Positions 10,381 to 22,160 of a stretch of 64,000 nucleotides of DNA are shown in pieces (positions within the stretch are counted from its first letter, which is position 1; each line of letters starts with the position of its first letter). This stretch comes from Tupaia tana (lineage: Eukaryota; Chordata; Mammalia; Scandentia; Tupaiidae), in contig JAKSZU010000016.1 of assembly GCA_026018925.1 (NCBI GenBank), positions 7,298,940 through 7,362,939 of the forward strand, given 5' to 3'. Below the pieces are notes generated by a model that saw only the letters and a list, made by a program, of their open reading frames with translations, had not been told where the DNA came from and did not search any database. The translations under genes were made by a program, and so were the position numbers.

Positions 10381-10889
10381 CTGGAGAGAGATGCCTTGGA
10401 GTAATTGAGATGTGCAGGAGGAGTGTGGGTAGGATTGACACAGAGTGAAATCCTAGTGTCTGATAGACTGGAGCCCCACACCTGTGTGGGACACACTGCA
10501 CTTACAGAAAGCAGCTAGCTTGTACAGATGAAAGCAGAGCCCCAGGTAGGTAGGAGCTAGAAAAGCCAGGAAACACATCCTGTATTTAGCTTTTTGTAGT
10601 TATAACCCCCCTTCTTGTCCTGTTTTTTTTAGTTGGTTATTTATAGCTTTGGTTTGTTGGTAACTTACACTTTCAGTGTTAAAGAATGAGATGGCAAAGA
10701 GTGAGAGAAATTGTTCATATTTAACTAAGAAAGCTAGGAAAATTTTATTTGAATTGTAGATCTAGGAAGATTTGAAAATAAGCTGTCCTGTTTGTCAATA
10801 GTAAAGTAAAACCATATCATTTCTAAGAATTAGGAAGAAGGAAAAATTTTAGGCTGATTTAAAGTATACATAGGAACTTTTAACATTTT

Positions 10890-11067
10890 TTTAAGAATTA
10901 TTTTATTACCTTTATTTATTTACATATTTTTTAATTTGACGGGGGGGGGGGAGGGAGGGAGAGAGAGAGAGAGAGAGAGAAAGCAAGCTGCTAGGTCTGG
11001 GACTTGAACTATGATTGACCACGTGTGAGTCCCAGCAGCCCAACCACCACACCACCTGCCAGCCCAT
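10890..11067 (-). repeat. Family S short SINE
   Basis: AT-rich tail, G run and GAGAGA tract, then the tRNA-like head ending CACCTGCCAGCCC. Flanked by CTTTTAACATTTT at 10877-10889 and 11068-11080. Confidence 0.9.
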
Positions 11068-11397
11068 CTTTTAACATTTTCTTAGTTTCTGTTTCAATAC
11101 TTAGGTCAGAGTGACTGGTCTATAGGATTTCAGTGTACATTTCTAGTCTCTGCACAAATTGTATAAAAACAGAATTTCTCAAGTGGCTGGAGCACATCTT
11201 CCAATAACTTCTTGAGAGACTGTGTGTTTTTTTAAAAAAACATTCTGAAAAAAAATAAATAAAAAACAAAACAAAAACAAAAAAAAACATTCTGGTCTCC
11301 TGTTTGATCGATAGCATACCTGGGCAGAAAATTTTATGTTGGAAATAATTTTCTCTCACAATTACAAGACATTTTGAACTTCACTTTTTTTTATTAA

Positions 11398-11635
11398 GGG
11401 TTTTTCAAAAAGTTTATTTTGAGAGAGAGAGAGTGAGAAAGAGAGGAGGAGAGACAGGCATCCCCAACAAGGTCTTCACATCATGATCCTCTTCAGCCTC
11501 AGCAAGCCATGGATCACGTGCACGTACATGCCCTGTGTGTTCAGGGAGGTCTCTGGACACACACTCGGGACCTTTCCTTTGAACCAGCCTTGCAGTGCTG
11601 TGTTACTGTGAGGCCCGTCTGGTCTCCTTGAGTTT
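11398..11635 (-). repeat. Family B SINE-like repeat
   Basis: GAGAGAGAGAGTGAGAAAG, CATCCCCAACAAGGTC, TTCAGGGAGGTCTCTGG. Same order of blocks as the copy at 2310. Confidence 0.6.
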
Positions 11636-12306
11636 CACTTTAACTGGTGTGTATGTCGGCTGTTCGTTGGCATTCTCCTATGTTAGCGTCTTTAGGTCTT
11701 TGCTTTTGGAGTACTCTGTTTTTGTAGAAGTCTTTAGATTTTCTGCTTAGAAAGTAAAGGACTGCCTGGGTCTTGGTGGCAGCATTCAGTTTGCATAGTC
11801 CTCCGTCTACTGCTTTCTGCTGGTAGCCCCGTCCTAGTTGTATATTTTGCCTCCCAGCTCAGAATCTTTCTGATTTTCCATCTTCAGGGGAAATAAAATC
11901 CCATACTTCTGCCAGGAGAGGGAAGTGTACACCTCACGGCCAGCCATGAAGGGTGGTTCTGGCAATTTTAGTCTTCTTTATGTTTAGTATTCCTGCCTTC
12001 ACCCCACCCCACCCCCCGCCCCCCAGTTCCAGAGGTACCCAATTCTGCCATTTATTTCCTGAACCACTTGCAGATTCTGCTGTATAAACGTGCTGGATTT
12101 CACTTCCTGCCCACCAGTTTAGATTCTGCTTCCTTCTGAATGGATAATTCAGTATTTTGTTTGTCTGCCTGACTCTTGTCTGTTTTTGTGTTTCCGCTAT
12201 CCTCATGAGTTTGTCTTTTTAAAGTATTTGATTACTGCTCTTTTTAGTGGAAGTGTGTTCACTCTGCCATCCTCACACAAAAATTTACTTTCGTTTTACC
12301 CTACAA

Positions 12307-12506
12307 CAGTGGTTTTCATCTGGGGGATGATTTGCTTTCTAGGGACATTTGTCGGTGTTGCTTTGTCCCAACGGGGGAATGCTACTGCCACCTAGTGGGT
12401 CGAGGCTGGAGCTGCTCCTAAATGTGCAGTGATTCAGAAGCTGGCTCTCCACAACGGAGGGTTACCTGGGCCTAAATGTCCGCAGTGTTGCTGTTGAGAA
12501 ACCCTG
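12307..12506 (+). mobile_element. MER5A-type hAT-Charlie MITE
   Basis: Starts CAGTGGTTTTCATCTGGGGG and ends TTGAGAAACCCTG, the inverted ends of the non-autonomous MER5 group. Internal CTACTGCCACCTAGTGGGT also matches. It is flanked by CCCTACAA (12299-12306) and CCCTACCA (12507-12514), the 8-bp duplication expected of hAT transposition with one change. Confidence 0.88.
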
Positions 12507-12689
12507 CCCTACCAGTTCTAACGGGCATACTTACTAGAGTCAAAAGTTAGTCAGCGTCCTCTTGTGCTTTAAAGTCATACACGAACTATGTGTGCTGTTG
12601 TACTGTCCTTGTAATATATTTTATTTCTATTTTTAGCCTCTTGTTGCTACGGTACACGATGACTTAAAATTAATCTCATTTTTTTCTTT

Positions 12690-12741
12690 TTAAAATTTGC
12701 CAGTGTGTGTGTGCACTCATTGGGAGGAGAGAGAGAGAAAG

Positions 12742-12800
<59 letters not shown>

Positions 12801-13009
12801 GGAAGAGAGAGAGAAGGCTGAAAGCTCTCCAGAGTAAGGCATGGTCATGCCCCAGTCCCATCGCCTTCATTTCTGGATCCTGTCCAGATTTTCAGCATGC
12901 ATGTACATGTGCCTGGTGTGTTTCTCAAGCCACCAGGGCCAGGATTCAAACCACATGGTCACCCACTTGGCATCCAGCTCCCTAACTGCTAGGCCATGGG
13001 GCTGGGCCC
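12690..13009 (-). repeat. Family L SINE with expanded (GA)n
   Basis: A diverged copy whose pyrimidine tract (GA in this orientation) has grown to about 90 bases at 12726-12816. Head at 12930-13009 ends AGGCCATGGGGCTGGGCCC. Confidence 0.75.
12726..12816. repeat. (GA)n microsatellite
   Basis: Imperfect GA run arising inside the SINE, interrupted by AAAGCCA, GGA and GGGAA. Confidence 0.95.
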
Positions 13010-13453
13010 ACTTGAAGACGTCACTCTCAAGCTTTCTAGCCTCCATTGTAAGTGCTGAAACCCAGGCGTCCGTCTGACTGTCTCTCCTTTTAAAGGGTGG
13101 TTTACCTCTTCTTGCTGGTAGACTGAAGATGTCGTGCCTAAAATTTCACTAGGATGTGAGTAATGAAGGTACCTTTGTTACATCCTGCCAGAGCTTTGCT
13201 GGGACTTCTGAATTTGAGGATTCCTGTCTTTATTCGGTTCTGGAAAATTCTTAGCTATTGTCTCTATATAGCCTTTCCCATTTTTCTCTTTCCTCTTATT
13301 CTGGAACTTTGATAAGATGAATGTTTAATCTGATCATTCTTTTTATTGTTATCTGTGCTTCATTCTCAGTGTTTCCAGATTTATCTCTTGTTCGCTGTTT
13401 TTTTCCTTCCTATTTACAGTTTATTTTGGTGTTAAACCAATCCTTGAATTTTT

Positions 13454-13706
13454 TTTTTTTTGAGAGGTTTTTGCTGTAGAGCACGTGCGCTCTCCAGAAA
13501 GACAGAGACAGAGAGATAGAAATTGAGAAATCACCCCCCAGGGGGGATGGCCACGCTGCAGTCCCTTCTCCTCCATTCTCCTCTCAGGATCTTGGGCACG
13601 CACGCACTTGCACCCGGCGTGAGTTTAAGCCACCGGGTCCGGGACTTGAACCACGGTCGACCACATGGGAGTTCAGCGACATAGCCATTACACTAACTGC
13701 TGGTCC
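13454..13706 (-). repeat. Family L SINE with perfect target-site duplication
   Basis: CCAATCCTTGAATTTTT at 13437-13453 and 13707-13723 brackets a complete copy with a CpG-rich body. Confidence 0.93.
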
Positions 13707-13789
13707 CCAATCCTTGAATTTTTAAAAATAAGTATTTTTTTATCTGTTTGGGAAAGATTTCTCCATATCATTACTTTGAGAAGTATTTT

Positions 13790-13995
13790 TTTGTCTTTAT
13801 TCATGATAGAGCATATGCACATGCAAGTGAGAGGGAGGAGGAGGAGTACTCTCCACAGAGTCTGGTTACACAAGCCCCTTGCTCCAGGCCTCCAGCCCGG
13901 CAGATCAGGTCTTGAACACTGGTGCACATTCCCATTGCATTTCTGACTCACTGGGCCAGGGATTTGAACTGCAGTTGCCATGTGGGCTCCAGCTT
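13790..13995 (-). repeat. Family C SINE-like repeat
   Basis: TTTATTCATGATAGAGCATATG, then an AGGAGTACTCTCC section and a head with GGGATTTGAACTGCAGTTGCC. Confidence 0.6.
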
Positions 13996-14029
13996 TCCTT
14001 GAGTTTGAGTAGTGCATTGACGCTGTACT

Positions 14030-14360
14030 ACATACTGAGAAAAGTTTAAGCCTACAAAGAAATTGAAAGAATAATACGGTGAACAACATGCCATATATCC
14101 TTCATCTAGATTTATCAGCTGTTAAGATTTCTGCCACATGGGTTTTATTTCTCCCTTCTTGCCACACCTCCAACACACACATACCCACACACACTTGTCT
14201 TCAGAACCGTTTGATGCAGATGGCATGCTTTATTCCCTAAGTATAAGGACATTTCCCAAAAATGTTACATTTATCACACCTAAGAAATGGGTTATTGTTA
14301 AATTATTTAATATACTGTGAACAGTATTTCACAGATGTCAAATAAGGTCCTTTATAGTAT
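14030..14360 (+). repeat. Ancient L1 3' UTR fragment
   Basis: CATATATCCTTCATCTAGATT, TCAGCTGTTAAGATTTCTGCC and ACATTTCCCAAAAATG match the typical 3' UTR of old mammalian L1M subfamilies. Subfamily not determined. Confidence 0.6.
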
Positions 14361-14711
14361 TGTCCTCGGCAACAAAAGATCTGGTGAAGGATCACCTGCC
14401 ACGCTTGTTTGTCGTGTTTCCTTTTAGTCTGGGTTTAGGTTTTGCTCTTGTTAATTCCAGCGCACAGAGTTTTTGGAAGTCTGTATATACTGTTTTCTGC
14501 TGACTCTCACTCATGGTGTTTTCTTTCACCTCTGATAGTGTGCGTTTTAATGGCAAGTTATAGTTCTTGGGAATTTCTAAGCAACAAGCCTTCAATGCTG
14601 GGGTTGCAAGAGGAGTTCTTCAGAAAGGACCTGCATTTGCTTCTGCCAGGTGCCTGTGCAAACTAGGATTCTATGAATACTTGAAACAAAGTCTTCAGCT
14701 TCGGGCTTTTT

Positions 14712-14824
14712 GTTTTGAAGAGATTTTTGCCATAGGGTGTATGTGCTTTCTGGAGAGAGGGAGAGAGAGACAGAAAGCAAGAAATCACCCTCCAGGAGGA
14801 TGGCCGTCCTTCTCCCCTGGGCAT
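14712..14824 (-). repeat. Family L SINE, truncated
   Basis: Tail side only: GAGATTTTTGCCATAGGG through GAAATCACCCTCCAGGAGGATGG. The head is missing. Confidence 0.7.
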
Positions 14825-15061
14825 TTTGCCTTTGGTAGTCTTGATTTCGGTTCTTAACACTTCTGCATGACCTTGAAACTGACATTCAGATTTTGAGTGT
14901 GGCAAATATCTTCAAGGAGAAAGCTGATCTCTATTCTGCTTAACACTCTGGATTATTTCTACCTTAGTTTTTTTTACCTCTTGAGTATTTTTTGCTCATT
15001 ATTGGTTTAAAAAAATTATGTAACATTTTTAGCTGCTTTCAACTAAATTGGGATACTGTTC

Positions 15062-15422
15062 TAGTTTGTCTGTTGCTTAATAACTGAATACTTGAGACTG
15101 AGAGATTTGTAAGAATAGAGGATTATTTGGCTCATACTTTCGGAGGCTGAGAAATCCATGAGGCTGCGCTGGCACCTGGTGAGGGTCTTGTTCACTGAAT
15201 GACAGCACGGCGGAGGGCAGGCATCCACGTAGAGCATGCCATGTGCACCTGTCTGTCTCTGACTCCTTCTCTGTAAACCCAGCAGGCCTCACCCTGATGC
15301 CTAATCATTCCTGAAGGCCCCACCTTTCAACACCATAATCAGATTAAGTCTCTTAATACTGTCACAATACAACCAAATTCTAATACAAGGATTTTTGGAG
15401 GGACACAGTTAAACCATAGCAG
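15062..15422. repeat. Ancient LTR-like interspersed repeat
   Basis: GAATACTTGAGACTGAGAG, GGATTATTTGGCTCATAC, CACCTGGTGAGGGTCTTG, CCCCACCTTTCAACACC and GGACACAGTTAAACCATAGC follow a consensus common in placental genomes. I believe it is LTR-derived but could not assign a family. Confidence 0.5.
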
Positions 15423-15777
15423 GTACCTACGTGCCATTCCCCTATACACAGAACATCTGTGGCTCCCCTCATACTTCTGCTAGATTTTATTTGCAGTAGA
15501 ATATCCCCCAAGGTTCCTGAGCCAGTTATCCTTCTGAATGGAGGTATCTAGTATCGAAGAGTTAACATTTAGAAATCGTTTGCCCAAGAAACTCCTATGC
15601 CAGAGCTCACTTTTTATGCCAAGAGAGGATGTCTTACTATTGAAACTTTAAAGTTAGGGGCAGAAAATTTTTTTCAACTAAAAAGTTATATTTCAAAAAT
15701 ATGTTTTCATGATTTTCGATAGTTTCGTAAGTTAAGTTTGGTTCATTGCCTTTTTTTAACCACACTTCTCTTACATG

Positions 15778-15906
15778 CGGGGACTTCAGAAAGTTCAAGG
15801 AAAGGTGAAGTTAAAGTATGAGTTTATTTTGGTGCAACACATTTTGAAATCCATGCATAGTTTTTCATAATTCACATTTTGCACAGTTTTTGAAGACCTC
15901 CCCTAT
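15778..15906. mobile_element. Mariner-like MITE, copy 1
   Basis: Begins GGGGACTTCAGAAAGTTC and ends GTTTTTGAAGACCTCCCC, imperfect inverted ends. The interior TTATTTTGGTGCAACAC and AAATCCATGCATAG is shared with copies at 28686 and 33636. Assignment to Tc1/mariner is from the general pattern. Confidence 0.65.
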
Positions 15907-15952
15907 GAGCTTATATTGTATCTCGATCACGTAAAAATGAACTAATTTGTTT

Positions 15953-16132
15953 TAATGAGAAGGATCACATGCGTGAGTGTGCAAGAGTGGCACTTATTGG
16001 GTCGTGTCATGCTCCGGTCCCCACTCCCCAGCTCCAGCTCCTCAGGACCCTGTGTGCCCGCACACACCTGTGTGTTCTCAAGCTAGTCTGGGATCTGCAC
16101 CCACCAGCTAGCTTCCAGCTTTGTGGGGCAGT
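15953..16132 (-). repeat. Old tRNA-derived SINE
   Basis: Degraded copy: GTGTCATGCTCCGGTCCCC, CTCAAGCTAGTCTGGGATC. Recognisable by block order only. Confidence 0.5.
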
Positions 16133-16195
16133 TGTTGGGCCATAAACCTGTGATCTTGGAATGAGAGTTTCCATTTGTTAAGAAGTTACTGTCAC

Positions 16196-16458
16196 GGGGA
16201 CAAACAGATGGAATAATGGTTGTGTTGCTAGACTCCCATATAGTCAGCCATGGTTCGAGTCCCGGACTTGGTGGCTTAACTCACGCTAGGTTCATGTGTG
16301 TGCATGCCCAAAATCCTGAGAGAGAGTGGAGAAGGGATTGTGGCATGGCCATACCCCTGGGGGGGAGGGGAGCTTCTCCCTTTCTGTCTGTTTCTCTCTT
16401 TCTGGTTGATGCATGCATGGTATAGCAAAAATCTCTCTCTTAAAAAAAGAAAAAAAAG
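16196..16458 (+). repeat. Family L SINE
   Basis: GGGGACAAACAGATGGAATAATGG head, GGTTCGAGTCCCGGAC B-box region, GGTATAGCAAAAATCTCTC end with A-tail. Confidence 0.85.
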
Positions 16459-16924
16459 AGTTACTTTTGCAAAACGGCTTCTTTCATGTGGCATATCTGA
16501 AGTTACCTGTGTTGGTTTTTGTGAACATAGTAGGCTGTTTATGCCTCTCACTTCTGCATGAGACCCTACCCATCTTAGTATTTCAAACCTAATTATGGTA
16601 GTAGGAAATACAGTCTGATTGAGTAAGATGTAATTGTGGAAATTATTTTACCTAGAAGTGGTAGGACAGATCATTTGCACATGGGTATTAACCTACTAGT
16701 TCTTGAATGAATGACATTTAAGTATAGCGGACAAATTTATACTTGCATTATGAGAAGCACCTCTGTTAGATTTTTCTCAGCCTTCTCATTTGTTTCTCTG
16801 ATCTGTCTGGAGCTTTTTGTATAGAACTATTATTTCCATCCTGACTTTCCGTCTTGACTCTGGGCAGTATCTAAATTTTCTCTATTTTACTGTTTCTTCT
16901 TTGGAAGTTTTGTTTCCAACAGTC

Positions 16925-17165
16925 TTTTTTTTTCTTTCTACTACTTTGCTCAGAGAGAGAGAAGTGGGGAGGTTTAATGACAAACACTCCCAACAGGGTC
17001 CTCGCATGGTAGAGCATCCCCCGTCTGGGCTGCCTGGGTCATGGGCATGCACGTGTGTGCCTGGCTGCTCACAGAGCTCCTGGGATGCCAGCCTAGGACC
17101 TCGCCCACGTGGGCCTGGTTGTGTCACTGTTGGCGCCTCCCCCGGGCCACTCCTGCAGTCTTTAA
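16925..17165 (-). repeat. Family B SINE-like repeat
   Basis: CAGAGAGAGAGAAGTGGGG, ACTCCCAACAGGGTCC, TGCCTGGGTCATGGGCATGC. Same layout as 2310 and 11398. Confidence 0.6.
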
Positions 17166-17289
17166 TAAGCATTTGGTTGAGTGAGTTCTCAAGCCGTTCC
17201 CATAAACTGGAGTACAAAATAAAGTGCTTCCTACGTAGCTAATGACTTTTCTCTCTCCCCCTCCCACACACTTTAAAAAATAGTTTCAG

Positions 17290-17372
17290 ATACGTTTATT
17301 GAGGATGGGTGTTTGCCAGGCATTTGGCTAGGTACTTGTGACATACAGACGACTGAGGGCTTTCAAGACACT
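17290..17372 (+). repeat. Old mammalian repeat fragment
   Basis: TTTATTGAGGATGGGTGTTTG, CCAGGCATTTGGCTAGGTAC fits the 'attgagcacctactatgtgccaggca' pattern of ancient L2/MIR-like repeats. Confidence 0.45.
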
Positions 17373-17824
17373 CCGTCTGTGAAGTGTCCTCATCTCCTCC
17401 TCTGTTGACACGTAGTTGTGTATAACTATACACACCCCTGTCATGTTTTAACTAGATTTCTTTCCAAAAGCAACATTGCATAGCATTCTCTCTCCTTACT
17501 CTGAGACATTTTCCATTTTACCGTGGTAAATTTTTCTGGAGTGGCACTCAAATAATAAAATCACTATAGACTGAAAACATTATTTTCCTTTTTATAATGG
17601 TAATTTTCCTGGGGTTGCACTAATACGATAAAATAACTACTATTAATTTCATCTCACCACATAAAATGTACCATTTACAACTTACTGTTGATTTTGAAAA
17701 TAAAATATTAAAATACGTTTAAAATATTTTAGTTCTTATAGCTAATAGGCTGAGTCTCTTAGAGTGTCAACTGCTGCATATTTCTGTTCAAAGAAAACGC
17801 CCTTGTGTTTCTGACTGTTTGTAG

Positions 17825-17965
17825 CTTCTTTCATCAGAAGAAAACTCCCACAGCCTTGGTTACAGCCAGTCAGATAGTCAGTGTGGTTCTCCTCCCAGGG
17901 GTTGGTCAGAAGAGCTGGATGAACGTGGGCATACCTTATATACCAGTGACTATACTAATGAAAAG
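17825..17965 (+). CDS. ARHGAP12: ARHGAP12 exon: Ser-rich inter-WW linker
   Basis: 141 nt, 47 codons, phase 0-0. The acceptor is CTGTTTGTAG and the donor GTACCT, which is weaker than the GTAAGT consensus. It encodes LLSSEEN, then SQSDSQCGSPPRGW, EELDERGHTLYTSDYTNEK. This connects the two WW domains. It is rich in Ser, Tyr and acidic residues and has an SPP motif, so phosphorylation is plausible but not shown. There is no recognisable fold. Being symmetric, the exon could be skipped without shifting the frame. It lies 9984 bp downstream of the WW1 exon, across the intron that holds the 71-bp minisatellite. Confidence 0.95.
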
Positions 17966-19096
17966 GTACCTGCTTTTTTCTCACCTCGTGTTTCGGGGCA
18001 GAATCCTCTTTTAAAATAGTTGTGTACTGAAGCTTAGTCGTATTAATGAAAACTCGTGAAAATTCTTGTGATTATATAATTATGCCTGCTGACCTGAAAT
18101 TCTGCATGGCTACTGATTCATGGTTTTAAAGCACTTGCGATGACAGGGCTTGGTGGTGTTGATACCCATGTAAGATAGACCTTTCAGAGTGGACCTGCTG
18201 AATGTAATTTGTGTAGATTTTTTCAATTAGCATATTTCTTTATGTTTTCTTGGAGAATCATTTTTTGGAAATATGCCATTATTTTACCCTGCCTAATTGC
18301 CTATATGCCTTTTTCTATGATAACCAAATTTGGATAACACAAAAAACCATGAATCTAGTATTTTATGATTAATTAATTTGGGACTAAATATTGAAATTTA
18401 ACATTTGTATTCTATCTGGTATTATGTGAGGAAAATGAATGGGGGTGGGCTTTTACAATCTCTTTCTGTTTAAGTTATTTGAAGCTAGAACATAAGGAAG
18501 CAGTAATTTTCATTTATTTCATAATCAAGGACATATGTGTGTAATAGCAACACCTCTTTCTGCTCCTGTATTCCCTGCGTTATATTGCATGAAGTTCTGT
18601 TGTTACTGTGATTTAAATTGTGTCAAGTAGAATGTGTTGACTATAGCGAGTAATTCCTAACGGCTTGGTTAGGAATGAGGCTTAAATCATTTCGTTTTAT
18701 ACCTAGTGGCTGAAAAACAATTCCTTTTTTGTGCATTTCTCAAACCTGTTTTCAGGGTGGAAGTGTACCTGTGTTCCAGTGTGTTTATAGATCTGTGTAT
18801 CTTTATGCTATGCATTTCTTGTTAGTAAGAGGTACTTGAACTACTAGCATGAACTACTCAACTACAGTGGAGGAAAGAAAGAGAAAATAAACTTACGTTT
18901 AATATTGGGTATACTTATTCTTACCAAACTTAAAATAGAAATCTACTAGTATAATAAATTGGCTAATTTTTTTTTTTTTATGTTCTTGGGCACGTAGAAT
19001 AAGTTTCATGAGAGTTAAGTTTGATATCTCTGTTAGTAAGCAGCTTAAACTTATTTTTATGTAAATTGAGAAAAACCGACCTGTTCTGTTTTTTAG
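17966..19096 (+). other. Short intron before WW2 exon
   Basis: 1131 bp of AT-rich sequence without any SINE I could recognise, which is rare in this window. No RNA gene or coding potential seen. Confidence 0.85.
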
Positions 19097-19177
19097 TGGC
19101 TCAAGCATGTTGACGATCAAGGTAGACAGTATTACTACAGTGCAGATGGCTCTCGGTCAGAATGGGAGTTGCCAAAG
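19097..19177 (+). CDS. ARHGAP12: ARHGAP12 exon: second WW domain
   Basis: 81 nt, 27 codons, phase 0-0, acceptor TTTTTTAG, donor GTAATT. This single exon encodes essentially the whole second WW domain, from the first signature Trp (residue 1, WLKHVDD) through the Tyr block (residues 12-14, GRQYYYSADG) to the second Trp (23) and Pro (26) of EWELPK. All hallmark positions are kept. Fitting one domain to one symmetric exon means skipping would remove exactly one WW domain. The intron before it is short (1131 bp) and the one after is long (10115 bp). Confidence 0.96.
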
Positions 19178-19831
19178 GTAATTCACTGAATTTTTATTTG
19201 AAAATTATTGCTAAAATAATATCTAAAGATGGTCTTAGCAGGTTTATTTAAATGTTTATTCAAATTTCAAAAAGTAGCAAGGCTTGATTTTTTTCAGAGT
19301 TCTTTTGAAATCTTGTGACTAGCTTAATTTTTCTAACTTGCACAGGTATCTTCACTGTATGATACTAATTATTGCTGTTCAAAAATTCTCTTGGATTAAC
19401 TTGAAACTGGTGTTTCCTTATTCCTGGAAATAATTCTCTTCAGTTTATATCTAGTTTTCCTTGAAAACTCTGTCTCTCTCTGATGAAAGAAATAAAAAGA
19501 GAAAAAAGACTGTTAGAAACTAAACTTCAGAACAAGAAACAGCAATATTGAGAAAATTCAGATAGTATGTACAGAGTCCAATTGGAAACGCAGTTTGGAA
19601 ATAATATAGTTATATATGATAATTTAGTCATATTTCTCTTTTTTGTTTAAGAGAAAGAAAAGTAACTTAGTATTCAAGTTTCTCCTCCTCTAAACATGTG
19701 TTACTGTTGAGTCTATCATTGACTGGGGTGAGCTCCATGTGATACTAGGATTATCTAGGACTTACTTGGGGATTTCTTTTCTAATCATGTACACTGGGTT
19801 GAGTTCGTCTGAAGTATATTGCAGAAATTAA

Positions 19832-19987
19832 AAAAAAATTTTTTTTAGAATTATTTTATTTAATTTATGTCTGTATGTATGTATGACTGGGGCGAGGTGG
19901 GGGGACAAGCTGCCAGGCCCAGGGTCAAACCGTGGTTGGCCACATGGGAATCCAGTGGACTTATCCACCACACCACCTTCCGGTCCC
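19832..19987 (-). repeat. Family S short SINE
   Basis: AGAATTATTTTATTTAATTT tail, TATG-repeat stretch, and head ACCACACCACCTTCCGGTCCC. Confidence 0.82.
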
Positions 19988-20100
19988 AGCATAAGTTAAA
20001 ATTTTAACATGACTTCTGAGTTTCAAACTGGCTATATAGATGTCAGTATTCGTACTTGAGATAAGTTTAACTGATATCTGAGGAAACAGTTAAAATTATT

Positions 20101-20360
20101 TTAAAGAGTTTTTTGCCACAGGGCATGTGTACTTTGCTCACTGGAGAGGGAGAAAGAGAGATAGACAGTGAGAAGGAAGGTGAGAAATCACCCCCCAGGG
20201 AGAATGGTCACACTGCAATCCCTTTTCCTCCTGGGATTTTGAACATGTGCATGCTCACGCTCAGTACGAGTTTTAAGCCAGTAGGTCCAGGACTCGAACC
20301 ACAGTCCTGTCCACCATGTAGGAGTCCAGTGACATAACCACTACGCCATCTACTGGCCCT
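20101..20360 (-). repeat. Family L SINE, older copy
   Basis: TTTTTTGCCACAGGGCATG, CACCCCCCAGGGAGAATGG, ACCACTACGCCATCTACTGGCCC. Confidence 0.82.
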
Positions 20361-21012
20361 GAACTTTTAAATTTTGATTTGTATGTTATTTTAATGTTTT
20401 AGAAAATAACTGTAATTAACAGACAGATCTGTGATACCAATGATTACATATCTTTTAGTTTTTAAATTTGTCTGTTTTTTCAAAGTAAGTCCATTTAAAG
20501 AAAAATTTTACTATATATGATACATGCATATTGAAAAATATCACTAGGGGTTATTAAATTCACTGAAGGCTGAGAAATAGGAGTGAACTCATGCTAATTA
20601 TAGTGGGTGGTTCTTTATGTGAATGCTATCTGGCTTTGTATTATCTTATGAAATTATAAGACCTTATACTACTACTATAAGATACATAAGCCTATAACTG
20701 ATTTCTAGAACCTCTGTGTGAATCTTAGTTGAGCCAGTAGCAGAAGCTTCATTGTAACTGACAGCTTTTACAGTCTTGTGATCTAGTGGAACTGTGTAGG
20801 TTGCTATGAATGGAACTTGATGGGGTTGGAGGATGAGAAATAGATAAAGCAAATATTTTTGTTGTTTTTTATTGAATTAATGTAGCTAGCAAGTATAGCC
20901 CCAGATATTTTTGTAGTTAAAATAAATTGCGTTTACTCTTCAGATATGCAATTTTTGATCCTTCAACACACATTTTACATAGAAACTTTCTCTTTGCCTA
21001 GTTTAGCAGGAA

Positions 21013-21013
21013 A

Positions 21014-21088
<75 letters not shown>

Positions 21089-21098
21089 TATATATATT
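21013..21098. repeat. (TA)n(CA)n microsatellite
   Basis: About 17 TA dinucleotides (21016-21050) join about 17 CA dinucleotides (21051-21085), then GCATATATATAT. It lies at the tail end of the SINE that follows. Confidence 0.97.
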
Positions 21099-21109
21099 GG
21101 TTTGTTTGT

Positions 21110-21355
21110 TTTTGTTTTAAGAGAGATTTTTGCTGTAGATCATGTGCCCTCACTGGAGAGACAGAGAGACAGAAAGCTAGAACTCATGCCTCAGTGAATT
21201 CTCTTCTCACGGCAATCCCTTCTCCATTTTCCTTTCAGAATTTTGGGCATGCACACACATGTGCCCGGTGTGATTCAAGCTGCCAGGTCTGGAACTTGAA
21301 CCAAAGTCAACTATGTGGGAGTCCAGCTCCCTAATTACTATGCCACCCGAAGACC
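21110..21355 (-). repeat. Family L SINE, older copy
   Basis: GAGATTTTTGCTGTAGATCATG, TTTCAGAATTTTGGGCATGC, AATTACTATGCCACCCGAAGACCCC. Confidence 0.78.
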
Positions 21356-21405
21356 CCTATTTCTTATTTTTAACCACTTCACTGTTAAAATTTGTAATAT
21401 ATTCT

Positions 21406-21574
21406 CTCTTTTTTTTTTTAAGAATTATTTTATTTAACTTTATTTATTCATTTTAATTTGACCAGAGAGAAAGAGAGAGAGAGAAGTGAGAAAGTAAGCT
21501 TCCAGGTTGGGGACTCAAACTGCGGCCATGTGGGAGTCCAGCGCCCCTAACCACCACGCCACCTGCTGGCCCCA
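21406..21574 (-). repeat. Family S short SINE with target-site duplication
   Basis: Tail AAGAATTATTTTATTTAAC, GAGAGA tract, head CCACGCCACCTGCTGGCCCC. AAAATTTGTAATATATTCT before it and AAAATTTGTCATGTATTCT after it differ at two positions. Confidence 0.88.
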
Positions 21575-21809
21575 AAATTTGTCATGTATTCTGAAATATG
21601 GTCGAATTGAAATTTTAATTTATGCAATATGATTGTTTTTTAAAATACTATTTCTAGCATAACATGTTAATTTTAGTGAAAATAACTTCTATATTTTAGC
21701 TATAAAAGCTCCCATATGAAGAGTTCCGAAGATACTGTCATATCATTCAGTAATCACAAAATAATGAATGAAGAAAGATGCTAATAACAGTGGATCTAAA
21801 AGTGTCACA

Positions 21810-22078
21810 GGAACCAGTAGATGGTGTAATGGTTAGGTCATGGGACTCCCATGTCGTTGACTGCAGTTTGACTCCTGGACCTGGTAGCATAGAACTTACA
21901 CCAGGTTTGTGTGTGTGTGTGTGTACCCAAAATCTTGAGAGGATAATGAAGGAGGAGGGATTGTGGTGTCGTCATTCCCCCTCCGGGTGATTTCTCGCTT
22001 TCTGTCTCTTTGTCTCTGTCTGTCTCTCCGATGAGTGCATGCATCCCCATAGCAAAAATCTCTCTAAAAGAGGAAATA
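21810..22078 (+). repeat. Family L SINE
   Basis: GGAACCAGTAGATGGTGTAATGG head, (GT)n inside the body near 21907, end CCCCATAGCAAAAATCTCTC. Confidence 0.83.
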
Positions 22079-22160
22079 AAAATAAAGGTGCCACAAATTG
22101 CTCCTCTTGTATTTCAGTGTTTAATGTTTTATATTATCACTCTTTAAAAAACATAACTCA

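Larger units (their letters stand above)
7841..17824 (+). other. Intron between WW1 and linker exons
   Basis: 9984 bp. It holds the 71-bp minisatellite, several SINEs, a MER5A-type element, an L1 3' fragment, an LTR-like remnant and a MITE. 7841-8469, 10390-10876, 11640-12300, 12510-12660, 13010-13435, 14360-14710, 14830-15060, 15420-15775, 16460-16900 and 17375-17824 show nothing I can name. Confidence 0.85.

Noticed and set aside
8466..10501. Long overlapping frames with repeated CTNTSIS / QLDSEEHSS peptides
   Set aside because: The 71-bp unit is stop-free in several frames and shifts frame each unit, so long frames appear on both strands. This is a tandem repeat, not a repeat protein or CRISPR-like array.
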